Shown here in pieces: positions 26,411 through 36,032 of a stretch of 64,000 nt of DNA. The stretch is taken from the NCBI GenBank assembly GCA_000723505.1, contig HG934468.1, forward strand, positions 2,078,798 to 2,142,797, read 5' to 3'. The position numbers and the translations under genes were made by a program. The notes under the pieces were generated by a model, which saw only the letters and a list, made by a program, of their open reading frames with translations, was not told where the DNA came from and made no database searches. The first letter of the stretch is position 1. Each line of letters begins with the position of its first letter. The stretch comes from Mucinivorans hirudinis (GTDB lineage: Bacteria > Bacteroidota > Bacteroidia > Bacteroidales > Rikenellaceae).

Positions 26411-27478
26411 ATGAAAAAGATAAAGATTTTCACTTTAATGGCTCTGGTTGTCTCAACACTATTTTCGTGTAAGGACAATGGCAAAGAGATTGTCGAGATT
26501 AATCCCGACAAGGTGGCTGCTGCTCAATTTGTAGACCTGCCCACGGCTCCCGTAATACTGGATGAGAACAATCCGGACGGTATGGCTCCGATTCTCTTCA
26601 CTTGGAGCAAAGCACAGTATGGATATGCGGCAGCCGTTACCTACACCGTTCAGGCAGCCGCCGCAAATTCCGAGGTTTATTCAGAAATTCTGCAATCTTC
26701 TCTCAACTACAATGTGATGACCAACAAGGCGCTCAACAACAAATTGTTGGGTATGAAGATTAAAGCAAACGAAGTTTCCAACATCAAGCTTCGCGTAATC
26801 TCTTCCATTGGCAAGAGCTACCGCGATACCATCTCACAGGTTCGCCAGATTGCTATCCGTCCCTATAAGACGGTTATCGTCTATCCGTCGTTGGGGCTTC
26901 CCGGTAATTATCAAGGTTGGAGTCCCGGCAATGAGGCTACGCGTATATACTCCACTGCCAACAACGGCAAATATGAGGGCTGGATAGACTTTACATCATC
27001 CGATGCGATTGAGTTCAAATTTATTGATGGTTTCGAGTGGGGCAAGCCCGACAAGGGCGGTCCGGCGGTAACGCCCGAGTCAAATGGCACAATCAACGGT
27101 ACGCTCGCGGGCGGGGACAACATCAAGGGAGTGCCTTCGGGATACTACCGCGTGGAGTGTAACTGGACAGGCAACACATTCAAGATGACACCTATCTCAA
27201 CTTGGGGATTAATCGGCTCGGCTACTCCGGGCGGTTGGGACAACTCAACGGCACTGAGATACGACAAAGCTACAAATGTGTGGACAGTGGATGTTACCTT
27301 GACAGCAGGCGAATTTAAGTTCCGTGCCAATAACGGTTGGGACATCAACCTCGGGAAAAGTGAGGAAGATGGTGAGCTATCTTTGGGTGGCGGCAACCTG
27401 CCTGCTACTGCCGGCAATTATACAATCAAATTGATGCTTGGCGGAGCAATCCCAATGTACGAAATGATAAAGAAATAA
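26411..27478 (+). CDS. SusE/SusF-family starch-binding lipoprotein
   Basis: A 355-residue lipoprotein (STLFSC, Cys20). Residues ~40-150 form the SusE-type N-terminal Ig-like domain (LFTWSKAQYGYAAAVTYTVQ). Two carbohydrate-binding modules follow: one beginning GNYQGWSPGNEATRIY near residue 163, the other GLIGSATPGGWDNSTAL near residue 268. The aromatic-rich modules resemble the starch-binding domains of SusE/SusF. The length is close to SusE, shorter than SusF. Most likely it holds starch on the cell surface for SusC/D and the GH13 lipoproteins. Confidence 0.85.
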   Translation: MKKIKIFTLMALVVSTLFSCKDNGKEIVEINPDKVAAAQFVDLPTAPVILDENNPDGMAPILFTWSKAQYGYAAAVTYTVQAAAANSEVYSEILQSSLNYNVMTNKALNNKLLGMKIKANEVSNIKLRVISSIGKSYRDTISQVRQIAIRPYKTVIVYPSLGLPGNYQGWSPGNEATRIYSTANNGKYEGWIDFTSSDAIEFKFIDGFEWGKPDKGGPAVTPESNGTINGTLAGGDNIKGVPSGYYRVECNWTGNTFKMTPISTWGLIGSATPGGWDNSTALRYDKATNVWTVDVTLTAGEFKFRANNGWDINLGKSEEDGELSLGGGNLPATAGNYTIKLMLGGAIPMYEMIKK

Positions 27479-27498
27479 GAAGAACCACTATCAGGATT

Positions 27499-27528
27499 TA
27501 GCCCCTTGTGGAAAACTACAAGGGGCTA
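27499..27528 (+). terminator. Intra-operon hairpin between susE-like and first GH13 gene
   Basis: TAGCCCCTTGT (27499-27509) pairs with ACAAGGGGCTA (27518-27528). A competing pairing CTTGTGGAA/TTCCACAA shares bases with it. No T-run follows, so it may lower read-through, protect the upstream mRNA or be processed, rather than be a full stop. Confidence 0.5.
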
Positions 27529-27547
27529 TTCCACAAATAACCACTCA

Positions 27548-29437
27548 ATGAAACAGAAACTTTTGCTTTGTGCCTCGCTTCTGCTGCTCATCCTTGCCTC
27601 TTGTAAAACAGGTGATGGTAATAACAATTCCGCTACACCCGACCCAATCCTTGCACGGATTGAGCTGAGTGGCGTGGAGCTTAATTTCGAGGGGGATGCA
27701 GCCGAAAAAACATTGACACTTAGTTCTAATGTTGCGTGGCAAATCAAGGGTTCAAATGATTGGTGTACGGTTACTCCGGACAGAGGAGCGGCTACCGGCT
27801 CTGTCACTTTGACGGTAACGGTCAAGGATAACAATACAAATAAGAATCGAAGCATAGCTTTGGTGGTTTCCCCTACGGAGCAGACCTCTATTTCGACCTC
27901 AAAGTCCATTGCCGTAATTCAAACAAAAGGTGGGCAAGTGATGCCTGAGACTCCGGCTGAGTGGGACGGAGTTCGCCGCGGCGATATTTTCTATGAGATT
28001 TTCGTGCGTTCTTTTGCCGACAGCAACGGCGATGGAATCGGTGATTTGAGAGGTGTTACCGCAAAGTTGGACTACTTGGTTTCGCTCGGTGTTACAGGCA
28101 TCTGGCTCACGCCCATAAACCCCTCGCCCTCCTATCACGGCTACGATGTTGATGATTATAAGGCTGTAAATCCCCAGCTGGGCACACTCGCCGATTTTGA
28201 CGATTTGGTCGCCAAAGCACGGGCTAAGGGTATAAAAGTTGTGCTTGACTTTGTCATCAACCACTCCTCGAAAACTCACCCGTGGTTCGTAAAAGCATTG
28301 GCAGACCCCGCAAGTAAAGAGCGTGGATACTACTCATTTGCCAAACGTGCCACCGTAAAAGCCGATTGTGAGGCGGGCAAAATAGCAATGGTGGACAACA
28401 ATAAATATGTTGCCGATTGGTGGCGCGTGGTTGATTCCGAAAATTGCTACTATGGAATGTTTTCGGATTGGATGCCCGACTTTAACTATGGGCGCGTGCC
28501 AAAGCTCAATGCTGTTTATGATGAGATTTTGGGTGCGGCAAAATTCTGGATGGAGCGTGGCGTGGCGGGACTTAGATTGGATGCTGTGAAACATATCTAT
28601 CAGGATGAGTGGGGGCAGGAGAACATAAAATTCCTGAAACGTTTTTATGAGGATTTGAAGAAGGATTATGCCGACATCTATATGATTGGCGAGGTGCTGG
28701 GCTCAACTGAGCAATCTTCGATGTTTTTACAGGCTATACCCTCGGTATTCCACTTCGACTCGTGGTGGAAGTTAGAGGATGCCTTGGCAAACTCGCGCGG
28801 ACGCTACTATGCTAAGGATATGGCGGAGTGTCTCGCTAAATTCGGTGGCAATGCTGCACGCGTGGGCACGAAACTGAGCAACCACGACGAAGACCGCGCA
28901 ATGAGCAAACTTGACCAGAGCATTCCAAAGGCGAAGATAGCCTTTGCCGCAATAATGGCAACCCCCGGACAGCCCTATATATACTATGGCGAGGAGACCG
29001 GAGCGTGGGGAACAAAGAGCGGCGGCGACGAAAATGTGCGTGAACCTCTCATTTGGGGCGATAGCTACACCACAACTTGGCGCACAGGGCGCAAACCGGC
29101 AACCGTTATGGCACAGCAGGCAGATGCAAATTCACTGTTGAATTTTTACAGAGACTTTACAAAGCTAAGAAACACCTATGCTGCATTAGCCGAGGGGACA
29201 ATGAGTTACCCCGACCCTGCTACAACTCCGAACGAACTAATGGTGGTAACACGCGAGAAGGGTTCTGAGAAAATTATGGTCATTGCCAACTTTGCCAACG
29301 CGTCATTAGATTATCAGATAACCACCCCCGTCAAGAGTCTAATAAAAACTCATAACGGAGCGAAGGTATTGAAATTTGCGGACGGTGGGTATATAGCTCA
29401 GATGGAGCCCTATTCGATTGTGATTGTTGAAATATAA
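27548..29437 (+). CDS. GH13 alpha-amylase with N-terminal BACON domain
   Basis: A 629-residue lipoprotein (ILASC, Cys19). Residues ~38-128 form a BACON/Ig-like domain with the NVAWQI and WCTVTPDRGAATGSVTLTV hallmarks. The GH13 barrel follows: region I DFVINHS, nucleophile Asp345 in GLRLDAVKH, acid/base Glu382 in MIGEVLG, stabiliser Asp447 in LSNHDED. A C-terminal beta-sandwich closes the protein. It should cut alpha-1,4-glucans at the surface or in the periplasm. I started it at 27548 (MKQKLLL), since the upstream in-frame ATG at 27506 lies inside a hairpin and would mask the signal peptide. Confidence 0.9.
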   Translation: MKQKLLLCASLLLLILASCKTGDGNNNSATPDPILARIELSGVELNFEGDAAEKTLTLSSNVAWQIKGSNDWCTVTPDRGAATGSVTLTVTVKDNNTNKNRSIALVVSPTEQTSISTSKSIAVIQTKGGQVMPETPAEWDGVRRGDIFYEIFVRSFADSNGDGIGDLRGVTAKLDYLVSLGVTGIWLTPINPSPSYHGYDVDDYKAVNPQLGTLADFDDLVAKARAKGIKVVLDFVINHSSKTHPWFVKALADPASKERGYYSFAKRATVKADCEAGKIAMVDNNKYVADWWRVVDSENCYYGMFSDWMPDFNYGRVPKLNAVYDEILGAAKFWMERGVAGLRLDAVKHIYQDEWGQENIKFLKRFYEDLKKDYADIYMIGEVLGSTEQSSMFLQAIPSVFHFDSWWKLEDALANSRGRYYAKDMAECLAKFGGNAARVGTKLSNHDEDRAMSKLDQSIPKAKIAFAAIMATPGQPYIYYGEETGAWGTKSGGDENVREPLIWGDSYTTTWRTGRKPATVMAQQADANSLLNFYRDFTKLRNTYAALAEGTMSYPDPATTPNELMVVTREKGSEKIMVIANFANASLDYQITTPVKSLIKTHNGAKVLKFADGGYIAQMEPYSIVIVEI

Positions 29438-29476
29438 TTTATGGTGATGTATACCAATATGATAACACAATTTGTG

Positions 29477-31810
29477 ATGAGAAAATTAACACTACTCTTT
29501 TTACCTTTATTAATTGTTGCTTGCTCGGGCAGTCAATTAAAATACGATGTGGCGTATAACCGAGATTTAGCATCGGTAGTAAAGTATGCCAAGGATACCA
29601 ACCACCTCTATCTCACGGACTTCTTTCCGACAATGGGCAGTGCTGACTCTGTCACGAGCAGCGTGGTGGAGGTTACTTCTCTTGGGGACGATTGGAGCGA
29701 ATTTCAGGCAGTTGTCAAAGAGAATACACCTTGGTTGTCGGTGCTCAAAATTTGGAAAAACGGCACAGCCACCGACCTTTTGGCTTATAAACAGGAGGTT
29801 ATCGCTGCAACGATAAACTATAATGGTAAGGCAAAAGAGGTTTTTGTGACAGGACAAATGAGTGCTTGGCAGCGCAATGTATTACCATTGGGCACAACTG
29901 ACGGCGAGAATTGGAGCATTACCCTCAAACTACCCGCGGGTAACTATCAATACCTTTTGGTGGTGGATGGCAAGGATATGCTCGACCCCTCGAACCCCGA
30001 CCGCGAAAGCAACGGCAGCGGCGGATTTAACTCGCTCTTGAAGTTGCAGGGAGTAGACCCCGCAAAAGCCCCCATCATTACAACCGACCGCCTTGTGGGT
30101 AACAACATCAGCATAATCACTGCCAACAACCCTACGCAGGCAATCGCCTTTTGGCAAAATATTCAGATAGAAACAAAAATTGAAGACGGCAAGATTATTG
30201 TAGCTATTCCCGACAACAGTTTGGAACGCTCCTTTATACGCGTTTGGGCAAGCAACGAAAACGGCATTGCCAACGATGTGTTGATTCCCCTGAAAAACGG
30301 CAAAGTGGTGGCGCAAGCCGATTCTTTGGACAGAAAAGATAAGCATCGCAATATACTCTACTCGTTGATGATTGACCGCTTCAATAATGGCAATGTGGCG
30401 AATGACAAGAAGCTAAACCAAGCTGATGTACTACCCATTGTCGATTATATGGGTGGTGATATTAAGGGTATTACCGAGAAAATCAATGCCGGTTTCTTTG
30501 ATGATTTGGGCATAACCACCATATGGATTTCGCCAATCACCCAAAACCCGTATGATGCTTGGGGGTTGAACCAAAATCCGGCGACCAAATTTTCGGGCTA
30601 TCACGGCTATTGGCCCATCTACGTTACGGCGATTGACGAACGTTTTGGTACAAAAGAGGAGCTGGAGGAGCTTTTGGAGACGGCGCACAGCCACGGTTTG
30701 AATGTGATTCTGGACTATGTAGCCAACCACGTCCATATCAACAGCCCCATCCTCAAGGAACATCCCGACTGGACTACACCTGCAAAAACCCCCGACGGGC
30801 GCGACAATCTGGAGCTTTGGGACGAGTTCCGCCTGACAACGTGGTTCGACAAACATATTCCCACGCTCGATTTGGAGCGTGCCGCCGTCTATGAGCCTAT
30901 GACCGATTCGGCACTCTACTGGATTGCAAACTTCGACTTCGACGGTTTTCGCCACGATGCCACAAAACATATCCCCGAAACCTACTGGCGAACTCTAACC
31001 GCCAAAATGAAACAACGTTTTCCGGATAGGGATTTGTACCAAATCGGAGAAACCTACGGCTCGCCCGAATTGATAAACAGCTATGTGAAGAGTGGTATGC
31101 TCGATGCGCAGTTCGACTTCAACGTCTATGACGCGGCAACCTCGGCAATCGGCAGCTCGCAGGGCTCTATGCGCTCGTTAGCCTCTGCCCTGCAAAGTTC
31201 ATTGGATACTTATGGTTATCACAACCTTATGGGCTATATAACGGGCAATCACGACCGTGCACGTTTTATATCCCTTGCGGGAGGCTCGCTCTCTTTTGAC
31301 GAAAATGCCAAGGCGGCAGGCTGGACACGCAAAATCACGGTTGGTGACTCCTCGAGCTACGATAAACTCTCTCTCTTAGAGGCGTTTATATTTACCATAC
31401 CGGGTGTCCCCACTGTTTATCAGGGTGATGACTATGGCATCCCCGGAGGCAATGACCCCGACAATCGCCATATGATGATTTTCAATGACTACAACCCTCG
31501 CCAGCAGAAGGTCAAGGATAATCTCAAAAAATTGGCAACACTGCGCAAAGGTAATTTGGCGTTGATTTACGGAGATATGGTGCCCCTTTATGCAGACGAC
31601 AATGTGATGGTCTTTGTGCGCAACTATATGGGAAATGTCGCCGTGGTTGGTCTCAATAAGTCCGACAAAGAGCAGGTGGTGGATGTGACAATTCCCATCG
31701 GTTTGGATTTGTCGAAAGTAAGCGCTAACTTTGGCAATGCGCTCAATATTAGTAATAACAATATTAAAATTACCCTTGCGCCACTCTCGTTCGAAGTAGC
31801 AACAAACTAA
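29477..31810 (+). CDS. GH13 glycosidase with CBM48-like module
   Basis: A 777-residue lipoprotein (LLIVACSGS, Cys about 16). Around residues 115-185 a starch-binding, CBM48/AMPK-like module is visible (VFVTGQMSAWQRN, GNYQYLLVVDG). The GH13 catalytic domain follows: LDYVANHVH, nucleophile Asp494 in GFRHDATKH, acid/base Glu525 in IGETYGS, Asp593 in GNHDRARF. Arrangement and size suggest a cyclomaltodextrinase/pullulanase-like or maltogenic enzyme; exact bond specificity is not readable. Start set at 29477 so that the signal peptide begins MRKLTLLF. Confidence 0.88.
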   Translation: MRKLTLLFLPLLIVACSGSQLKYDVAYNRDLASVVKYAKDTNHLYLTDFFPTMGSADSVTSSVVEVTSLGDDWSEFQAVVKENTPWLSVLKIWKNGTATDLLAYKQEVIAATINYNGKAKEVFVTGQMSAWQRNVLPLGTTDGENWSITLKLPAGNYQYLLVVDGKDMLDPSNPDRESNGSGGFNSLLKLQGVDPAKAPIITTDRLVGNNISIITANNPTQAIAFWQNIQIETKIEDGKIIVAIPDNSLERSFIRVWASNENGIANDVLIPLKNGKVVAQADSLDRKDKHRNILYSLMIDRFNNGNVANDKKLNQADVLPIVDYMGGDIKGITEKINAGFFDDLGITTIWISPITQNPYDAWGLNQNPATKFSGYHGYWPIYVTAIDERFGTKEELEELLETAHSHGLNVILDYVANHVHINSPILKEHPDWTTPAKTPDGRDNLELWDEFRLTTWFDKHIPTLDLERAAVYEPMTDSALYWIANFDFDGFRHDATKHIPETYWRTLTAKMKQRFPDRDLYQIGETYGSPELINSYVKSGMLDAQFDFNVYDAATSAIGSSQGSMRSLASALQSSLDTYGYHNLMGYITGNHDRARFISLAGGSLSFDENAKAAGWTRKITVGDSSSYDKLSLLEAFIFTIPGVPTVYQGDDYGIPGGNDPDNRHMMIFNDYNPRQQKVKDNLKKLATLRKGNLALIYGDMVPLYADDNVMVFVRNYMGNVAVVGLNKSDKEQVVDVTIPIGLDLSKVSANFGNALNISNNNIKITLAPLSFEVATN

Positions 31811-31814
31811 TCAA

Positions 31815-31852
31815 TATCGAGCAGGCGGGGAGAGTGCCCCGTCTGCTCGATA
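31815..31852 (+). repeat. Large intra-operon hairpin between GH13 genes
   Basis: Arms 31815-31830 and 31837-31852 form a 16-pair stem with one G-T pair and a 6-base loop; eight A's follow. The A-run is on the wrong strand for a plus-strand terminator, so it looks like an mRNA processing or stability hairpin, or a minus-strand terminator. Confidence 0.55.
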
Positions 31853-31866
31853 AAAAAAACAATATT

Positions 31867-33192
31867 ATGCAAAAAATATTTCTCATTGCCGCCGCATTCT
31901 TAGTAGCCTGCACCGGCACACCAAAAACCGTCGAGGCAGACCCCAACTGGGCTGTGGACGGGACTATCTACGAGCTAAATACACGTCAATTTACCCCCGA
32001 GGGTACTTTCAAGGCGGCAACGGCTCAATTAGAAAAGATTAAAGATTTGGGCGTGGATATTATCTGGGTTATGCCCATTCAGCCCATCGGCAAGAAAGAC
32101 CGTAAGGGCACTCTCGGCTCGTACTACGCAATCGCGGACTACACCGCCTTTAACCCCGAGTTTGGCACACGTGCCGATTTCGAGGAGTTTGTCGCCAAGG
32201 CTCACTCACTGGGAATGAAGGTTATCTTGGATTGGGTGGCTAACCACACCTCTCCCGATAATGTTTGGGCAGCGAACCCCGGCTGGCACAAGCGCGACTC
32301 GCTCGGGCAGATGAAGATTCAGTACGACTGGTACGATATTGTGGAGCTCGACTACGAGAATCAAGATATGCGCCGTGCAATGATTGATGCGATGCTCTTT
32401 TGGCAGGACTCAATGGGCGTGGATGGTTTCCGCTGCGATATGGCAATGCTCGTTCCCACCGACTTTTGGGAAAGTGCTGTCGGGGAGCTTAAAGCCAAGA
32501 ATCCTAACCTCTTTATGCTCTCCGAGGCAGAGGAGGTAGACCTCACCGAAAAGGCTTTCGATATGCACTATGCGTGGGATTTACACCACACTATGAACGC
32601 TCTGACTCAGGGTAAAATCGCAGCCGACTCCCTATGGCGTTATTTCGACAAGAAGAACGGCAACTTCCCCAAACGCGCCTATCCGATGGTCTTTACCTCT
32701 AACCACGACGAAAATAGCCACGCCGGCACGGAGTTTGCGCGTATGGGCGAGAAAGGTGCCCGGGCGATGGCTGCATTTACATATATTGTGCCGGGTATGC
32801 CGTTGATTTACACCGGGCAGGAGTTTGGTTCAGACAAGCAGCTACGCTTTTTCGATAAAGATACCATCCTCAGAAACGAAAATGCTCCACAGTTCAAGAT
32901 GTATCAGGATTTGAATAAGTTGCGCAAATCAAATAAGGCTCTTTGGAGCGGCGAAGCAGGTGGCGATTTGGTACGTTTGGAGAATGACAAACCCTCACAG
33001 GTATTCTCGGCAAAGCGCTCCGTAGAAGGTGATGAGGTAATGGCGGTATTTAATTTTTCTAATGAGCCTGTCACGGTTACCGTAAATGGTCTTACAGGAA
33101 AAATGAAGCAATTTCCTATGGGTGAGCAAGTCGAGCTAAAAGAGACAATGGATTTACAACCGTTCGAGTATAAAATCTATTCGACTCTATGA
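31867..33192 (+). CDS. GH13 alpha-amylase family lipoprotein
   Basis: A 441-residue lipoprotein (LVACTGTP) consisting of little more than the GH13 barrel and a short C-terminal sandwich. Region I LDWVANHTS, nucleophile Asp191 in GFRCDMA, acid/base Glu220 in MLSEAEE, Asp281 in TSNHDEN. The short form resembles small periplasmic or surface alpha-amylases and glucosidases of Bacteroidota. Start at 31867 (MQKIFL); the longer frame begins in the hairpin. Its stop overlaps the next start as ATGA, indicating coupling with the esterase gene. Confidence 0.9.
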   Translation: MQKIFLIAAAFLVACTGTPKTVEADPNWAVDGTIYELNTRQFTPEGTFKAATAQLEKIKDLGVDIIWVMPIQPIGKKDRKGTLGSYYAIADYTAFNPEFGTRADFEEFVAKAHSLGMKVILDWVANHTSPDNVWAANPGWHKRDSLGQMKIQYDWYDIVELDYENQDMRRAMIDAMLFWQDSMGVDGFRCDMAMLVPTDFWESAVGELKAKNPNLFMLSEAEEVDLTEKAFDMHYAWDLHHTMNALTQGKIAADSLWRYFDKKNGNFPKRAYPMVFTSNHDENSHAGTEFARMGEKGARAMAAFTYIVPGMPLIYTGQEFGSDKQLRFFDKDTILRNENAPQFKMYQDLNKLRKSNKALWSGEAGGDLVRLENDKPSQVFSAKRSVEGDEVMAVFNFSNEPVTVTVNGLTGKMKQFPMGEQVELKETMDLQPFEYKIYSTL

Positions 33193-34076
33193 AAAAGTTA
33201 TTAGCAGCAACGATGCTTTTGGCAACATTTGCACTTAAAGCTCAAAAAATCGAATATCACAACGCCCTTGCGTCGGAGTATGTGGCGACGCGAAATGTGG
33301 AGGTCTGGTTGCCAAAGGAGTATGCTAATGAGCCGGAACGAAGATTCCCCGTGCTGTATATGCACGACGGGCAGAATGTCTTCAACCCGGCAACCTCTTA
33401 CACCGGTACAGCTTGGGAGGCTGACTCGACGGCAGGGGCAATGATAGCTGCGGGCAGAATCGAACCTATGATTATTGTGGCGGTGTGGAATTCGCCCAAG
33501 CGTTTTCAGGAGTACTGCCCTCAAAAACCTGTTGCCGAGGCTGATTTGGAAGTGCGTGATTATCTGAACAATCTTCGCAAAGATTATCAAAAAGAGTTGG
33601 TTGCGGATGAATATCTCAAATTTTTGGTGACTGAACTTAAACCATTCATAGACAAAACATACCGCACAAAGACCGATGCGAGAAACACCTCGATTTGCGG
33701 CTCGTCTATGGGCGGCTTGATTTCGATGTATGCCATTTGTGAGTATCCCGACGTTTTTGGGCAGGCAGCCTGCGTTTCGACACACTGGCCCCTTGGATAC
33801 AACAATGATAATCCGGCAGTGAGTCAAGTTCTCAAAAACTATTTCAATAAATACGTCCCCTCGCCCCTGAACCATCGTCTCTACTTCGACCACGGCACGG
33901 CAACCTTAGATGCCCTCTATGAAGTACACCAAAACCAAGTGGATGAGATTATGGTGGCAAAGGGTTACGAAAGGGGTAGAAATTGGGATACAAAAAAGTT
34001 TGAAGGAGCTATTCACACTGAATCTGCTTGGCGCGACAGATTTGATATAATCCTGACCTTTCTCTACGGGAAATAA
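33189..34076 (+). CDS. Esterase D-type alpha/beta hydrolase
   Basis: A 295-residue exported hydrolase of the putative esterase family (Esterase D/feruloyl-esterase-like). Signal peptide about residues 1-19 (FALKAQ). Nucleophile Ser173 in CGSSMGGLIS, an oxyanion/strand block FPVLYMHDGQNVF, and a late histidine in HTESAWRDRF. Translationally coupled to the preceding amylase. An esterase inside a starch operon is unusual; it could remove acyl groups from modified glucan or sugars, or act on another substrate. Function inferred only from location. Confidence 0.82.
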   Translation: MKKLLAATMLLATFALKAQKIEYHNALASEYVATRNVEVWLPKEYANEPERRFPVLYMHDGQNVFNPATSYTGTAWEADSTAGAMIAAGRIEPMIIVAVWNSPKRFQEYCPQKPVAEADLEVRDYLNNLRKDYQKELVADEYLKFLVTELKPFIDKTYRTKTDARNTSICGSSMGGLISMYAICEYPDVFGQAACVSTHWPLGYNNDNPAVSQVLKNYFNKYVPSPLNHRLYFDHGTATLDALYEVHQNQVDEIMVAKGYERGRNWDTKKFEGAIHTESAWRDRFDIILTFLYGK

Positions 34077-34105
34077 GTGGGGAAAAATAATACTTTTGAA
34101 AAAAA

Positions 34106-35986
34106 ATGAAAATACTACTACCCCTTATGGCTGCTGCACTACTTTTAGCTTGCGGTGAAACCAAAACAGTTGATGCTCCCCTTGCAACCAAAGAGCAACT
34201 CTCACGCGTTGAACCACTGAATTGGTGGGTTGGTATGGCTAACCCCGTTGTACAAATTATGTTCTATGGAAGTGATTTGGCGGGGTCTGAGGTTGCCATC
34301 AACTCCAAAGATTTTACGATAGAAAAAGTTTCATCGTCCACCACCAGCAAGAATTATCTCTTTGTGGATGTGCGCGTTGGAAAGAACGCAAAGGCGGGGG
34401 AGTACGATTTTATCTTGACCAAAGGGGGCGAGTCAATAAAAGTGCCATATCAATTCCTCGAACGGCGCGAGGGTTCTGCTCAGAGGGAGAGTTACACTTC
34501 GGCAGATGCGGTCTACCTGCTTATGCCCGACAGATTTGCACAAGGAAAAATTGACACCTCAGAAATTGTCGATCTACTCACCGACCGCAGCGAACCCTAT
34601 GCCCGTCACGGTGGCAACCTTCAGGGTATGATAGACCGATTGGACTATATAGCCTCATTGGGTATGACTGCCATTTGGAGTACTCCGCTGTGGGACGACC
34701 GCGAAAAAGGGGGCTCGTATCACGGCTACGCCTCTTCAGATTTTTATAGGATTCACCCCCTCTATGGCACAAACGAACTCTATAAAACTTATGTAGCGGA
34801 GGCACATAAAAAAGGACTAAAAATTATTATGGACTTAGTGCCCAACCATAGCGGCATCGACCACTGGTGGATGGCGGATTTGCCCTTTGAGGATTGGGTG
34901 AACAACGGCGGTGAGTATAAGCAGACCCGCTATGCTCAGACTTCGCAATTCGACCCGCACGCCTCGCTATCCGACCTCGAAAATAATACGGACGGATGGT
35001 TTGTTGCCAATATGCCCGACCTGAATCTACGCAACGATTTTATGCTTAACTATCTGGCGCAAAATGCCATCTGGTGGGCTGAGTACTCGGACTTAGACGG
35101 ATTCCGCGTGGATACATACCCCTATAACGACAAGTGGAAGGCGGCAGAGTGGACACAGAAGATTTTGGACGAATACCCCCGAATTAATATCGTGGGTGAG
35201 TGCTGGGTGAATGAGCCTGCCTTTGTAAGCTATTGGGATTCACGTACAAAGAACAATGACGGGTATAACTCTAAGTTGCCTTCTGTTATGGATTTCCCGT
35301 TGCAGGGGGCAATAAATAATGCCATTCAGTTGGACGAGGTTCAGGGTTGGAATCAGGGGGCAATGGAGATATATTTCATTCTGGCTCACGATTTCCTATT
35401 CCAAGACCCCAATACGTTGATGATTTTTGCCGAAAATCACGACACCGACCGCTTGGCTCACTTCACCAAGTCGAACGCCGCCAAGCAGATGATTGTCTAT
35501 TCACTGTTGGCAACTATGCGTGGCACGCCTCAGCTCTATTACGGCTCGGAGGTTCTCCTACGTGGCGACCAAAAGCGTGGACACGGCGGACAACGCGTCG
35601 ATTTCCCCGGTGGGTGGGCATCAGATGCGCGTAATCTCTTCACCGGTGATGGTATCACAGCAAGCGAAGATAGCGTTTTGCAACACGTGCGCAAACTATT
35701 TAATTGGCGTAAAGATGTCAAAGCAATCCATACGGGCAAAATGACCCAATTCTTTCCCGAAGTTCCCGAGAACCTATATGTCTATGGACGTTATAATGAC
35801 AATGAATTGGTCTTTGTGGTTCTGAATATGAATGCCGCAGCACGCGATGTGAAGTGGGAGAAATATATGGAGCTATTCGATGGCTACACCACAGGTAATG
35901 ACATTGTTAGCGGCAACCAAGTGAGAGTGGGCGAGCCACTAACGCTCTCCGCCCGTTCCTCGGCGGTGGTGCATTTCAAAAAGTAG
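34106..35986 (+). CDS. Neopullulanase/cyclomaltodextrinase-like GH13 (SusA-like)
   Basis: A 626-residue lipoprotein (ALLLACGE). Residues ~30-120 match the cyclomaltodextrinase N-terminal beta-sandwich (LNWWVGMANPVVQIMFYG), followed by GH13: MDLVPNHSG, nucleophile Asp336 in GFRVDTYPY, acid/base Glu365 in VGECWVN, Asp446 in AENHDTDRL, then a C-terminal sandwich. This layout is that of SusA-type neopullulanases, which in Bacteroides cut maltodextrins in the periplasm. It is the last gene of the operon. Confidence 0.9.
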   Translation: MKILLPLMAAALLLACGETKTVDAPLATKEQLSRVEPLNWWVGMANPVVQIMFYGSDLAGSEVAINSKDFTIEKVSSSTTSKNYLFVDVRVGKNAKAGEYDFILTKGGESIKVPYQFLERREGSAQRESYTSADAVYLLMPDRFAQGKIDTSEIVDLLTDRSEPYARHGGNLQGMIDRLDYIASLGMTAIWSTPLWDDREKGGSYHGYASSDFYRIHPLYGTNELYKTYVAEAHKKGLKIIMDLVPNHSGIDHWWMADLPFEDWVNNGGEYKQTRYAQTSQFDPHASLSDLENNTDGWFVANMPDLNLRNDFMLNYLAQNAIWWAEYSDLDGFRVDTYPYNDKWKAAEWTQKILDEYPRINIVGECWVNEPAFVSYWDSRTKNNDGYNSKLPSVMDFPLQGAINNAIQLDEVQGWNQGAMEIYFILAHDFLFQDPNTLMIFAENHDTDRLAHFTKSNAAKQMIVYSLLATMRGTPQLYYGSEVLLRGDQKRGHGGQRVDFPGGWASDARNLFTGDGITASEDSVLQHVRKLFNWRKDVKAIHTGKMTQFFPEVPENLYVYGRYNDNELVFVVLNMNAAARDVKWEKYMELFDGYTTGNDIVSGNQVRVGEPLTLSARSSAVVHFKK

Positions 35987-36006
35987 GATGGGTAGTTATG
36001 CAAAAA

Positions 36007-36032
36007 TAGGGGTGGAGCTCTCTCTGCCCCTA
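36007..36032. terminator. Hairpin between convergent GH13 and nhaC genes
   Basis: TAGGGG (36007-36012) pairs with CCCCTA (36027-36032), with GAG/CTC inside. It overlaps the last bases of nhaC and is the only terminator-like structure at the end of the sus-like operon. It is weak. Confidence 0.4.
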
